DNA of 33,128 bases from Bacteroidia bacterium. Its GTDB lineage: Bacteria; Bacteroidota; Bacteroidia; J057. Position numbers and translations under genes: made by a program. The notes under the pieces are model-generated. The model was not told the DNA's origin and did no database searches. It saw only the letters and a list, made by a program, of their open reading frames with translations. Of this stretch, positions 24,965-33,000 are shown piece by piece. The stretch lies in the NCBI GenBank assembly GCA_030430205.1, contig JAUIGE010000054.1, forward strand, positions 1-33,128, written 5' to 3'. Within the stretch, counting starts at the first letter, position 1. The number at the start of each line of letters is the position of its first letter.

Positions 24965-26206
24965 TTATTTTCTGCGAAAAAAATAGGTCGCATTTTCTGT
25001 CAAAAGGCTGAAGTCTTCTCCTTTTGTCTGAATGCGAAAATGATAGGCAGGCTCTGGAATTTCGTAGCGAAAAACCATTCTGCCCAGCCGGTTGATCAGG
25101 AAAAGAACAGGATCGCTGCCTTTACGGTTTTCCTCTCCTTTCTGTTGTACAATAACGGCAATGAATTCAGCATTGCTGACGGGGTACATCTCCGCGATTT
25201 CAACATCCTCTGCATCTATGACAGAGAACTCAAATTTGGGGTCATTGTTGTATTCTTCATACAGGGAATTTTCCCACTTCACGGCACCTGTGCCGGCATC
25301 CATGCAGCGAAGCTGCTGAAACAGCAGCGGGTGCTCATAGAGGAGAAAAATCTCCTCCCTGGGATAAGAAGCCCGCAGGAGCAACTGCCCCTGGTCGGTC
25401 TCCCACAGGAGCTGTCCAGAGCGGTCAAAGACCGAAAAAAGGTGCCCCAGCGGCTTGCCCGGCTGCTGATAGAGGCTGTGAACGACACAATGCCGTTTGC
25501 TGGCGTAGACTTCTTCCAGGCCAAAGGCCTGGGGTTGGAAGGCCGGCGCCCACATCTTTTGGCCCAGCCTGACCAGCTTGTTCAGTGTGGTCGTGGAAGA
25601 TTCCCCATCTATATACCACAGCAGGATGTCGCGGGGATGATCGCTTTTTCGAACCATGAAAAAGGAAGAATCCTGAATGAAAATATCCTGAGCCATCGGG
25701 CTAAGGATGTATTTGCCGTCCCAGTAGTACCATTTGGGACTGAGGGAAGTGCTCAGCGTATCGTAGCGGCTGGATTCCTGCCGCAGGCGGTTATTGACAA
25801 AGCCGTAGCGCTTGAGGTTGACGAAGCGGTAATTGCCGCTTTGCGTCTCGCGGTAGTTTTCTGTATAGAATTTGTCATGCTGAAAAGCAAAAAAATACTC
25901 CCCCCGAGGCAGTTCGATGCGCTTTCCATTTTCGCGAATAAAGCCATACTGAAGAAAATTGTCAGTCTGGCCGCCACGCCCATTCATCACTTCTACTTCA
26001 TTGACAAACAGCCGCAGGATCTCGTCCCGCTCGGCAGTCCTCACAATCTGGTAGATGGAATCTTTCGTCTCAAATTTCTCAGCACGAATTTGGAAATCCG
26101 CCTTTTGCTCAAAAGCAGCCATTTTTTGGGGATCGGGGGGCTGTGCATGGAGGAACATCAAGGGGCATAAGGCCAGAAAAATGAGGGGAGAAATTCGCAT
26201 TCGCAT
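24965..26206 (-). CDS. Secreted protein of unknown function, probable beta-propeller
   Basis: A 413-residue protein with signal peptide (MRMRISPLIFLALCPLMFLHA). A GTG start at 26239 is possible but would overlap the upstream gene; ATG at 26206 leaves a 5-base gap and starts the signal peptide properly. The C-terminal half has strand-rich segments such as GHLFSVFDRSGQLLWETD and LRCMDAGTGAVKWENSLY that recall PQQ/WD-type propeller blades. No catalytic motif, lipobox or T9SS tail was found. I do not recognise a family. Confidence 0.75.
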   Translation of the reverse strand: MRMRISPLIFLALCPLMFLHAQPPDPQKMAAFEQKADFQIRAEKFETKDSIYQIVRTAERDEILRLFVNEVEVMNGRGGQTDNFLQYGFIRENGKRIELPRGEYFFAFQHDKFYTENYRETQSGNYRFVNLKRYGFVNNRLRQESSRYDTLSTSLSPKWYYWDGKYILSPMAQDIFIQDSSFFMVRKSDHPRDILLWYIDGESSTTTLNKLVRLGQKMWAPAFQPQAFGLEEVYASKRHCVVHSLYQQPGKPLGHLFSVFDRSGQLLWETDQGQLLLRASYPREEIFLLYEHPLLFQQLRCMDAGTGAVKWENSLYEEYNNDPKFEFSVIDAEDVEIAEMYPVSNAEFIAVIVQQKGEENRKGSDPVLFLINRLGRMVFRYEIPEPAYHFRIQTKGEDFSLLTENATYFFRRK

Positions 26207-26211
26207 AGGGT

Positions 26212-27960
26212 TTATTTTTTCAAAATCTTTTTTACCCACCTCCTTTCGCCTGATTGTATTTGAAGGAGGTATATACCGGAAGCCAGGGAGGAAAAATCCA
26301 TAGAAATGGGTTCTCCGAATGGAACGCCAACTTCTGCCTCATAGTATAAGGTTTTTCCTGTCATATCCATCAAAGAGTATGCAACTTTTTGTGGCTGCTG
26401 GCCAGGAAAATGCAGAAAAAGCATTTTTTCCGTGGGATTGGGATAGACTTCCAGGCTAAGCGGGGAAGGAGTGGGTGGAACCGAGGTCGGAATGCCATGG
26501 AAAATATCCAGCCGCGGTGCTTCAAATTTTCCCAGATTATCCCCATCCAAAAATCCCATAAAAGACACTTTTCCCAGCAAAGAATCAGGCATGACAAGCC
26601 TGAATTGAGTAAGCCCATCGGGATTGAGGTGTAGAAGTGCATCGTTTGTGAGATCGAGTCGAAGCACATAGCCATCCTCCGCCGCCAAAGTGGCGACGCA
26701 GGCCACATCTTCCAGATCCGCTTGCGCGGATATATCGCCACTTTCCAGTCCGGGGCCATTGCCCCAGTTGCCTGCCACTATATCCAGGCGCATGCCCTGG
26801 GTGAAAGGATTCAGGCCCGCGAGGGAATCCCGCCTCAGGAACAAACTTGCCTGGCTGATTTGTTTGCCGGGAATCAGGCTATCGGTATCAAAAGAGATAA
26901 ACCCATAGGTTTTGTTCATCGAACTGTCCGTGCCAGCTGCTATTTTTCCCTTTCCGATTTGCCCATCGGAGCGTATCCATCCGTCCTGATCTGCGCCCGC
27001 TGAAAGCAGGCTATGATCTGGATTTCCTTTCAGGAAGTCGAGCAGGGCATGACGAGTCTGGTTTTCCGCATAATGATAATAGCTATCCTCATTGAGGTGA
27101 ATGCAATCAAAGCCGGGCAGGATGTTGAGGCCGGGCACGACAGCGCCCATGGCTATCTGTGGCGAAGGAAATCGGATATCGCCGCCATTGAGCGGTAGGT
27201 AGTCGGGAGCCTGCCCTGGCAGGGCGGTTGTTTGCGGAGCAAAGCTGCCAAATGGCGGAATCGGCAGGCTATCGGGATAGCCGTAGATGTGGTGATTCAG
27301 CCCCAGCGAATTGACATATTGTACCTGGGGGTAAGCATGGGCAATGGCCACTTTTCGGCTTTCCAGCTCTCCCAGACCGATATTCATCTCCTGAGGATCC
27401 GGATTTTCGAGCGTATTCCACATGCTCTCGTAGGGATTGGTGCCCCCAGGAGGATAGTTGAGGATGCTTTCCACAAAGTTCATATAGTCATACCCTCCCA
27501 GCAGGATTTCGATATGTGGGCGAATGCTGATGATGTGGTCCACGATGGTTTCTATATGGGTGCGCACCCAGTCGAAAACCGAATCACGCTGGGCCTGATT
27601 CATGGATTTTCGCCAGCCACTGGAGGCGACCATGTCGTTGCCTCCTACGCAGAGGATGACCAGCTCCACCTGGGGGTGGCTGTCGAGCTCCATGCGGATG
27701 AGTTCGAGATTGGTGGACGTAGCCCAGCCGGAAGCGCGGGTACCGCCGATGGCGGTGCGGTCACCGAGAATCGTGATGTCAGGGTAGCCATATTGGGTAA
27801 AAGCGCGCTCGTAGCTTTTGTATAAAAAAGTAAACTGCGACCAACTGTCGCCGACCAGCATGACGCGCTCGCGGGGGATAAGTTCACAGTTTTGTCCGGA
27901 GAGAGAGGGCAGGGTAATTCCAAAGAATAGGATAAAAGAAAGGAAATAGGCTTTTTTCAT
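26212..27960 (-). CDS. Secreted SGNH/GDSL hydrolase with T9SS sorting domain
   Basis: A 582-residue exported esterase. ATG at 27960 starts the signal peptide (MKKAYFLSFILFFGITLPSL); an upstream TTG at 27981 is less likely. SGNH blocks: VMLVGDSWSQ with Ser39, an invariant Gly region (IGGTRASG), GGND with Asn108, and DCIHLN with Asp285/His288, so the catalytic set is complete. Residues about 310-480 form a beta-rich DNRLRE/CBM96-like domain (YGFISFDTDSLIPGKQISQA). The C-terminus from LSLEVYPNPTEKM (about 501) is a T9SS type A sorting domain ending WVKKILKK. It probably removes acyl groups from a polysaccharide or lipid at the cell surface; substrate unknown. Confidence 0.9.
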   Translation of the reverse strand: MKKAYFLSFILFFGITLPSLSGQNCELIPRERVMLVGDSWSQFTFLYKSYERAFTQYGYPDITILGDRTAIGGTRASGWATSTNLELIRMELDSHPQVELVILCVGGNDMVASSGWRKSMNQAQRDSVFDWVRTHIETIVDHIISIRPHIEILLGGYDYMNFVESILNYPPGGTNPYESMWNTLENPDPQEMNIGLGELESRKVAIAHAYPQVQYVNSLGLNHHIYGYPDSLPIPPFGSFAPQTTALPGQAPDYLPLNGGDIRFPSPQIAMGAVVPGLNILPGFDCIHLNEDSYYHYAENQTRHALLDFLKGNPDHSLLSAGADQDGWIRSDGQIGKGKIAAGTDSSMNKTYGFISFDTDSLIPGKQISQASLFLRRDSLAGLNPFTQGMRLDIVAGNWGNGPGLESGDISAQADLEDVACVATLAAEDGYVLRLDLTNDALLHLNPDGLTQFRLVMPDSLLGKVSFMGFLDGDNLGKFEAPRLDIFHGIPTSVPPTPSPLSLEVYPNPTEKMLFLHFPGQQPQKVAYSLMDMTGKTLYYEAEVGVPFGEPISMDFSSLASGIYLLQIQSGERRWVKKILKK

Positions 27961-28013
27961 GAATCTGTATTTTACCTCCAAGGAACGAAAGCTCTTGCAA
28001 AGAAGTGGGGTAA

Positions 28014-28697
28014 TTATTCTGCCCCGGCTTCGGGGCCGAACTCCAGGCGTTGGTCTTTGAAGGGAATATTCCGGGCAGAGGCCTGGCTTTGGAGGCTTTC
28101 AATAAGGCCACCGAACTCCCCTTCCAGGTTCTCAAATTCTATGATATTCACCGCTTTTTGCCTGGGCTGGAGCGCCAGCCATTGGGGTTTGAGGCCGATG
28201 AAATCCATTTCCTCCCACTTCAATTGTTTGTAGCTGAAAAAATAGTTTTTCACCCCTTCCTCATCTATCAAAAAATAATAGGGATTCTGCCGCAGATAAA
28301 GGACGATCCCCGCCAGCAACTGCATGGCAAAATAGCCGCAGATCGCGGCAAAGATGTATTCAGTATTTCGAAATTCTGTCAAAAACAGAAAAGCCATCAG
28401 GCTCAGGAAGCCTATTCCCAGGATCCTGATCAGGATTCCTACCGCCAACCAGCCGGCCTTGCCGGCAGTCTGGAAGATGAGCCCATCTCCCCGCATGGCG
28501 TCCAACATCCGGATGCCCGGATTGAGGTAACGAAACAGGCTTTTTCCTTCCAAAAGCAAAAATAACAGCACCATCCCTTCCGTCACCCAGTCGAAAAAGA
28601 TGCCATGCGTCAGGCTGATCCAGCCGATCAGTTTTCCAGCTATGCCGCCCAAAAGCAGCCCGTACAAAAAGTAATAATAAAGCCTTTGCTTATTCAT
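28014..28697 (-). CDS. Membrane protein with C-terminal PH-like domain
   Basis: A 227-residue protein of unknown function. ATG at 28697 is preferred to an upstream ATG at 28748, which would add 17 hydrophilic residues. Four hydrophobic helices (about 7-30, 38-52, 85-108, 114-134) are followed by a soluble part (about 140-215) with PYYFLIDEEGVKNYFFSYK and LKWEEMDFIGLKPQWLALQ, a pattern typical of PH-like/YcxB-like domains of bacterial membrane proteins. It heads the minus-strand gene run, 53 bases before the SGNH gene, and is divergent from ppk1. Confidence 0.7.
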   Translation of the reverse strand: MNKQRLYYYFLYGLLLGGIAGKLIGWISLTHGIFFDWVTEGMVLLFLLLEGKSLFRYLNPGIRMLDAMRGDGLIFQTAGKAGWLAVGILIRILGIGFLSLMAFLFLTEFRNTEYIFAAICGYFAMQLLAGIVLYLRQNPYYFLIDEEGVKNYFFSYKQLKWEEMDFIGLKPQWLALQPRQKAVNIIEFENLEGEFGGLIESLQSQASARNIPFKDQRLEFGPEAGAE

Positions 28698-28796
28698 AGC
28701 CGCAAGGTAGGAAGATGCACTTCTATCATCAAAACCCTGATGGTACAAAAAAGCTTGAAGAGAGGATTTTGATAACTTAACAAAGTTTTCATGAAT

Positions 28797-28804
28797 GATA
28801 TTTG
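28797..28804 (+). promoter_or_regulatory. Candidate -7 element of the ppk1 promoter
   Basis: GATATTTG matches TAnnTTTG at 7 of 8 positions, 33 bases before the ppk1 ATG, and is the same octamer as in front of the hybrid regulator gene. No convincing -33 TTTG was found; a small inverted repeat (aactt-aaca-aagtt, about 28774-28787) lies just upstream. Confidence 0.3.
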
Positions 28805-28837
28805 CAAAATTAATCCGAACCGAAGCATATTACCTCT

Positions 28838-30949
28838 ATGAATGATCAGGAAAAATATTTTGACAGAGATCTCAGTTGGCTCTCTTTTAATTACCGGGTG
28901 CTGATGGAGGCCCAGGACACGAGCTTGCCCTTGTATGAACGGCTGAAGTTTTTGGCAATATATTCCTCCAATTTAGAGGAGTTTTTTCGGGTAAGGGAGG
29001 CCACTGTGCGCTCTTTGCTTCGGGTAAAAAGGAAAAAACGCCAGGCTCTGGGGTTGGATCCGGAAAATGTGCTGGACAAAATCCATGATGAAGTGGACCG
29101 CCAGCAACAGGTTTTGGGAGAAATATACCGGAATGAAATCCTGCCGGCACTGGCATCTTTTAAAATACATTTGCTCAACCGCGCCCCCTCACATCCGGAG
29201 CATATCCGTTTTGTGGATGAGTTTTTCTCCACAGAAGTCATCCCCAATGTGCATCCGGTTTTGTTGAAAAAGGATAAGATCGTTCATTTTCTGCGCGACA
29301 GGGCGTTATACCTGGCATTGGCATTGGGGCGAAAGACCAAAGTTGAGGGGGAAGCTGTAGAGAAAAGGACCGAATATGCTTTGGTACAAATCCCTACTCA
29401 TTATTTCCCCCGCTTCATCATGCTGCCTTATGTAAATGATCGCTATACGATCATGTTTCTGGACGATGTGGTGCGCTACAATCTGGACAAGATTTTCCCG
29501 GGATATAAAATTGAAAGCAGCTACTCGATCAAACTAACCCGGGATGCCGACCTGCAGATTGAGGATGAGTTCACGGGGGATTTGGTCGAAAAAATCAAGA
29601 AGAACCTGAAAAAACGCAAGGTGGGAAGACCTTCTCGTTTTTTGTATGATGAAAGCATGCCCAGAGAAATGCTGCGCTACCTTCGGGAGAATTTTGATCT
29701 GGGAAAAAATGACATGCTGCCGGGTGCCAAATACCACAGCTTCAGCGATTTTTTCTCTTTCCCCAACCCCTTATCGCCACATCTGGAACAAAAAAGCTGG
29801 CCTTCTATTCGAAATAAAGTCATTGACAGCTATGAAAACATATTTCATGCACTGGATGTACAGGACTTTTTGCTGCATTTTCCCTATAGTTCCTATGACC
29901 ATGTACTGAGTTTTTTGAACCAGGCTGCGGTTGATCCGCTGGTCACGACGATCCGGGCCACCCAATACCGGGTGGCAAATAACTCGGCGATCGTCAACGC
30001 CTTTATCCGTGCCGCCCAAAACGGCAAAGACGTGACCGTCTTTGTGGAGCTGAAAGCGCGTTTTGATGAAGATGCCAACCTGCGCTCGGCGGAGGAGATG
30101 CAAGCCGCAGGCGTCAAGATCATCTACAGCATACCCGGACTGAAAGTCCATGCTAAAATAGCGTTGGTGAGCCGCGTTTATGGAGAAGGAGAAAGCCGAA
30201 GAATTAAAAGATATGCGTTTCTCAGTACAGGAAATTTTAACGAAAAAACAGCCCGCCTGTATTCTGATCATGGTTTTTTGACGACCCGGCCAGAAATCAC
30301 CAAAGAGTTGAAGCAGGTTTTTGCCTGCCTGGAGAATCGCGATTTTCAGCCTGTGCCTTTTCAGCACCTGATCGTGGCGCAGTTTGGCATGCGGGAAATA
30401 CTGGCGGGAAAAATTGCCCGGGAGATTGCCCATAAAGAAGCGGGCAAAAATGCCCACATCATCATCAAGCTCAATAACCTGGAAGATCCAGGCATCATTG
30501 ACTGCCTCTATGAGGCCAGTCAGGCGGGTGTCAGGGTTGATTTGATCATCCGCGGCATCTGCTGCCTGAGGCCAGGGATAGAGGGATTGAGTGAAAATAT
30601 TACCGTTACGCGCATCGTGGATCGCTACCTGGAGCATGGCCGGGTATTGTATTTTTACAATGATGGAGAGGAGGAAATGTTCCTCTCCTCAGCAGATTGG
30701 ATGAAGCGAAATCTTTTTCGCCGGATAGAAGTGGCATTTCCCCTGACCGATGCTCAAATGAAAGCCGAGATCATGCAGATCCTCCGGATTCAGATGCGTG
30801 ACAATGTCAAGGCGGTTCGCCTGGGCAGCAATCTCGAAAATGTAAAGGTGGAGCGGAAGGAAGGAGAGCCCGCCATCCGGGCGCAGGAGGCCGTTTATCA
30901 ACTGATTACCCAGGGGAAATTAGGCCAAAAAGAGCCTGCATTAGATTAG
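28838..30949 (+). CDS. ppk1: Polyphosphate kinase 1
   Basis: A 703-residue PPK1, which reversibly polymerises the gamma-phosphate of ATP into polyphosphate. N-terminal FDRDLSWLSFNYRVL and RLKFLAIYSSNLEEFF are standard. The phosphorylated histidine is His438 in GLKVHAKIAL and the second is His600 in YLEHGRVLYF, equivalent to His435 and His592 of the E. coli enzyme. LSTGNFNEKTARLYSDHGF and LSSADWMKRNLFRRIEVAFP are also intact. Length is normal. No ppx or pap gene accompanies it; parA follows 52 bases later on the same strand. Confidence 0.97.
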   Translation: MNDQEKYFDRDLSWLSFNYRVLMEAQDTSLPLYERLKFLAIYSSNLEEFFRVREATVRSLLRVKRKKRQALGLDPENVLDKIHDEVDRQQQVLGEIYRNEILPALASFKIHLLNRAPSHPEHIRFVDEFFSTEVIPNVHPVLLKKDKIVHFLRDRALYLALALGRKTKVEGEAVEKRTEYALVQIPTHYFPRFIMLPYVNDRYTIMFLDDVVRYNLDKIFPGYKIESSYSIKLTRDADLQIEDEFTGDLVEKIKKNLKKRKVGRPSRFLYDESMPREMLRYLRENFDLGKNDMLPGAKYHSFSDFFSFPNPLSPHLEQKSWPSIRNKVIDSYENIFHALDVQDFLLHFPYSSYDHVLSFLNQAAVDPLVTTIRATQYRVANNSAIVNAFIRAAQNGKDVTVFVELKARFDEDANLRSAEEMQAAGVKIIYSIPGLKVHAKIALVSRVYGEGESRRIKRYAFLSTGNFNEKTARLYSDHGFLTTRPEITKELKQVFACLENRDFQPVPFQHLIVAQFGMREILAGKIAREIAHKEAGKNAHIIIKLNNLEDPGIIDCLYEASQAGVRVDLIIRGICCLRPGIEGLSENITVTRIVDRYLEHGRVLYFYNDGEEEMFLSSADWMKRNLFRRIEVAFPLTDAQMKAEIMQILRIQMRDNVKAVRLGSNLENVKVERKEGEPAIRAQEAVYQLITQGKLGQKEPALD

Positions 30950-30962
30950 GAGATTGCCAATT

Positions 30963-31002
30963 TGAAGCTTAATTTCGCATAAATTCAATCAATTAAGCTT
31001 CA
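30963..31002. repeat. Perfect 12-bp inverted repeat reaching into the parA start codon
   Basis: TGAAGCTTAATT (30963-30974) and AATTAAGCTTCA (30991-31002) are perfectly complementary with a 16-base spacer. The last base is the A of the parA ATG. No T-tract follows, so it is more likely an operator or a translation-blocking hairpin than a terminator. Confidence 0.75.
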
Positions 31003-31763
31003 TGAGCGTCATTTCTATAGCCAACCACAAAGGGGGGGTAGGAAAAACAACTACCACAGTTAACCTGGCCGCAGGCCTCGCCCGTCAGGGACATCGTGTC
31101 CTGATGATGGACCTGGATCCCCAGGCCAACGCTACCTTTTCGTTGGGGTTAAAGAAACAGGAAAAGAGCATCTTCAATGTCCTTTCTTTTGGTGAGCCGA
31201 TCCGCGCCATCATCCAGCAAAGAGGTGTACTGGATATTGCCCCTTCCTCTATCCACCTTGCTGGTTTTGAGAAAAATAATGATGTAGGCAAAGAGTTTAT
31301 CCTCTCGGAGGCCATGGAGGACATTCGTTCCGATTACGAATTCATCCTGATTGATTGCCCACCCTCTTTGGGGGCACTGACCATTTCAGCCCTCACAGCA
31401 AGCGACTATGCGATCATCGCCCTTCAGCCGGAGTTTCTGGCCATCCAGGGGATGTCAGACTTTATCAAAATCCTGCGAACGGTGAAAACCCGGATGAACA
31501 AAGAACTGGAACTGCTCGGAATCGTGGCAACACAATATGACAGCCGAAAGGTACTGCATAAGGAGATCATGGAGCATACACGCCAGACCTATGGCGACAT
31601 GGTCTTTGAGTCCAGCATCCGGGGCAATGTATCCCTGGCAGAAGCCCAAAGCATGGGGCAGGACATATTTGAATATGATGTAAACAGCAATGGGGCGGAA
31701 GATTATGCCAGCCTCACAAAAGAGGTAATCAAACGTACGATAGAATTAGTAAACAGTAAATAG
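31002..31763 (+). CDS. parA: ParA/Soj-type partition ATPase
   Basis: A 253-residue ParA-family ATPase that positions DNA or other cargo by ATP-dependent nucleoid binding. The deviant Walker A motif KGGVGKTTTT has the signature Lys10 and Lys15; MDLDPQAN carries Asp37 and Asp39; DCPPSLG carries Asp118 (Walker B); QPEFLAIQGM and TQYDSRKVLHKEI fit the chromosomal Soj type. No N-terminal HTH is present, as in small ParA proteins. A small ribbon-helix-helix protein follows in place of a classical ParB, 98 bases downstream. Start ATG at 31002 is the only good one and lies in the right arm of the inverted repeat. Confidence 0.93.
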   Translation: MSVISIANHKGGVGKTTTTVNLAAGLARQGHRVLMMDLDPQANATFSLGLKKQEKSIFNVLSFGEPIRAIIQQRGVLDIAPSSIHLAGFEKNNDVGKEFILSEAMEDIRSDYEFILIDCPPSLGALTISALTASDYAIIALQPEFLAIQGMSDFIKILRTVKTRMNKELELLGIVATQYDSRKVLHKEIMEHTRQTYGDMVFESSIRGNVSLAEAQSMGQDIFEYDVNSNGAEDYASLTKEVIKRTIELVNSK

Positions 31764-31853
31764 TTGGCAGTGTGCAGTTGGCGGTTACAGTTGGCAGAGT
31801 CTGATACTTGCCACGATCTGTACACTGAAGACTGCAAACTGAAGACTGCAAAC
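31762..31853. repeat. Short direct-repeat clusters between parA and the RHH gene
   Basis: AGTTGGC occurs at 31762, 31776 and 31789 (13-14 base spacing). Further on, TGAAGACTGCAAAC is present as two abutting units, 31826-31839 and 31840-31853. The second motif is the same as that at 21939-22001. The cluster ends 8 bases before the next start codon. It could be a binding array for the RHH protein (iteron-like) or a dispersed repeat. Confidence 0.6.
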
Positions 31854-31861
31854 TAAAAACC

Positions 31862-32320
31862 ATGGCCAAACGCTTTTTAGAATCATTAGGAAACGCATTT
31901 GATGACGACGTGCTGGAGGATGTCATACCTGTAGCAGGGGGAGGAAGGCCATTGCCTAAAAAGAAATCCGGCCGTTCGGGCCGCAAGAAAGGCATATTGG
32001 AAGCTTTGGATGAAGCTTTCGAAGTACAAAGAAGTCGCCAGAAGGCGAAGCCCGGCAGGAAAGGAAAGAAAAAAGGTTTTCTGCAAAACCTCAATGACGA
32101 TTATGGAAATACAGACCTGGGGGAATTGATCCCCGCAGCCATGAGCGAGGATTCCTCGCCCGAGGAGACCGCCCGCCGCAAGGCCCTGAGTCGTTTCACG
32201 ACCTCCCTCGACAAAAATTTGTTGGAACAAATCCGAAACTACGCCCGGGAACATGAGCTGCGCGTGAGCGATGTGATTCAGGAGGCAGTGAAGATTTATT
32301 TGGAGGGTGGGGATAGTTGA
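31862..32320 (+). CDS. Basic ribbon-helix-helix protein, probable ParA partner
   Basis: A 152-residue protein. Residues 111-147 (RFTTSLDKNLLEQIRNYARE, then ELRVSDVIQEAVKIYL) form a ribbon-helix-helix DNA-binding domain. The N-terminal 95 residues contain three related segments: KRFLESLGNAF (3-13), KKGILEALDEAF (42-53) and KKGFLQNLNDDY (70-81), linked by Lys/Arg-rich stretches; the first and third continue into LEDVIP and LGELIP. RHH proteins with a flexible basic tail (ParG, ParR types) act as centromere-binding partners of ParA and stimulate its ATPase. The same role is inferred here from position and shape. I do not recognise a close named family. Confidence 0.75.
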   Translation: MAKRFLESLGNAFDDDVLEDVIPVAGGGRPLPKKKSGRSGRKKGILEALDEAFEVQRSRQKAKPGRKGKKKGFLQNLNDDYGNTDLGELIPAAMSEDSSPEETARRKALSRFTTSLDKNLLEQIRNYAREHELRVSDVIQEAVKIYLEGGDS

Positions 32321-32339
32321 GGGGATTTAAAACAAAGCT

Positions 32340-32594
32340 ATGTTTTTGTTGTCCCTGAAAAAAGACCTTCAGAAGCCTGCCCAAACCTACATCAATACAG
32401 AATGGGAAACGAACTACGGCCTGCCTGACAGCATCGACTGGACGGCATCAACGCTGGATAATGAAAGTAACCTCTACATCGTGGGCAATACGGTTGTAAG
32501 CGGACAAGGCCCGAACATCCTCAGCAGTAAGTATGATTCAGATGGAAACCTCATCTGGTCCAAAGGATATAACTATGACAATGACAGAGATTAA
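32340..32594 (+). pseudogene. N-terminal remnant of a delta-60/SBBP-repeat surface protein
   Basis: An 84-codon frame with the sequence pattern of secreted Bacteroidota propeller proteins: IDWTASTLDNESNLYIVGNT and NILSSKYDSDGNLIW are one repeat of the delta-60/SBBP type. It lacks a proper signal peptide (MFLLSLKKDLQKP) and stops after one repeat, where full proteins have many. The following frame continues with unrelated but gene-like sequence, so this is best read as the decayed front end of a larger gene. Confidence 0.6.
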
Positions 32595-33000
32595 TGCTTA
32601 TTTGGCTTTGAAGTATAGTAGTTATCAGCGGGTTATGTCTGCGGTTAATGACACCAATGGAAACCCACTATACATCACTGATGAAATCATTATTCACTTT
32701 GATCCTGATAGTTTAATCAGAGACAAAATTGATAGGAGAGAAATAAAATTTGGGGAATTAGGTGAATTTATTTCTCCAGCTTTTATTTCCGAAATGGGAA
32801 ACAAACTCGATCTTTCAGGGCAATTAGCAAATGCGGTGACACTTAAAGTATACCAAGATTTAATCCCTGATGATTCTATCTGTATTTCATGGAGAGGAGA
32901 TACCTTGAAGGTTCCTCCTTTTTGGGCATCCTTGGTTGTAAAAATTCCGGTCTCTAATCAAAAAAGTAGTACGCTAGCAGCCTGTCGGAGAGGCTTGTAA
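32581..33000 (+). pseudogene. Second fragment of the broken surface-protein gene
   Basis: A frame +1 relative to the fragment before it (ATG at 32581, overlapping by 14 bases). Segments such as DEIIIHFDPDSLI, REIKFGELGEFISPAFISEM and LKVPPFWASLVVKIP look like the N-terminal region of secreted Bacteroidota proteins, as I recall them from subtilase-like proteins (uncertain). Similarity to a real protein seems to end near 32955; the last residues (SNQKSSTLAACRRGL) look like junction sequence, next to the start of an insertion element. Interpretation: gene interrupted by deletion/frameshift and by IS insertion. Confidence 0.5.

Noticed and set aside
24941-26170. 409-residue open frame on the plus strand
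   Set aside because: Antisense to the secreted protein gene at 24965-26206, which has a signal peptide and operon spacing; the plus frame has neither.
29771-30637. 288-residue open frame on the minus strand
   Set aside because: Antisense to the catalytic part of ppk1.
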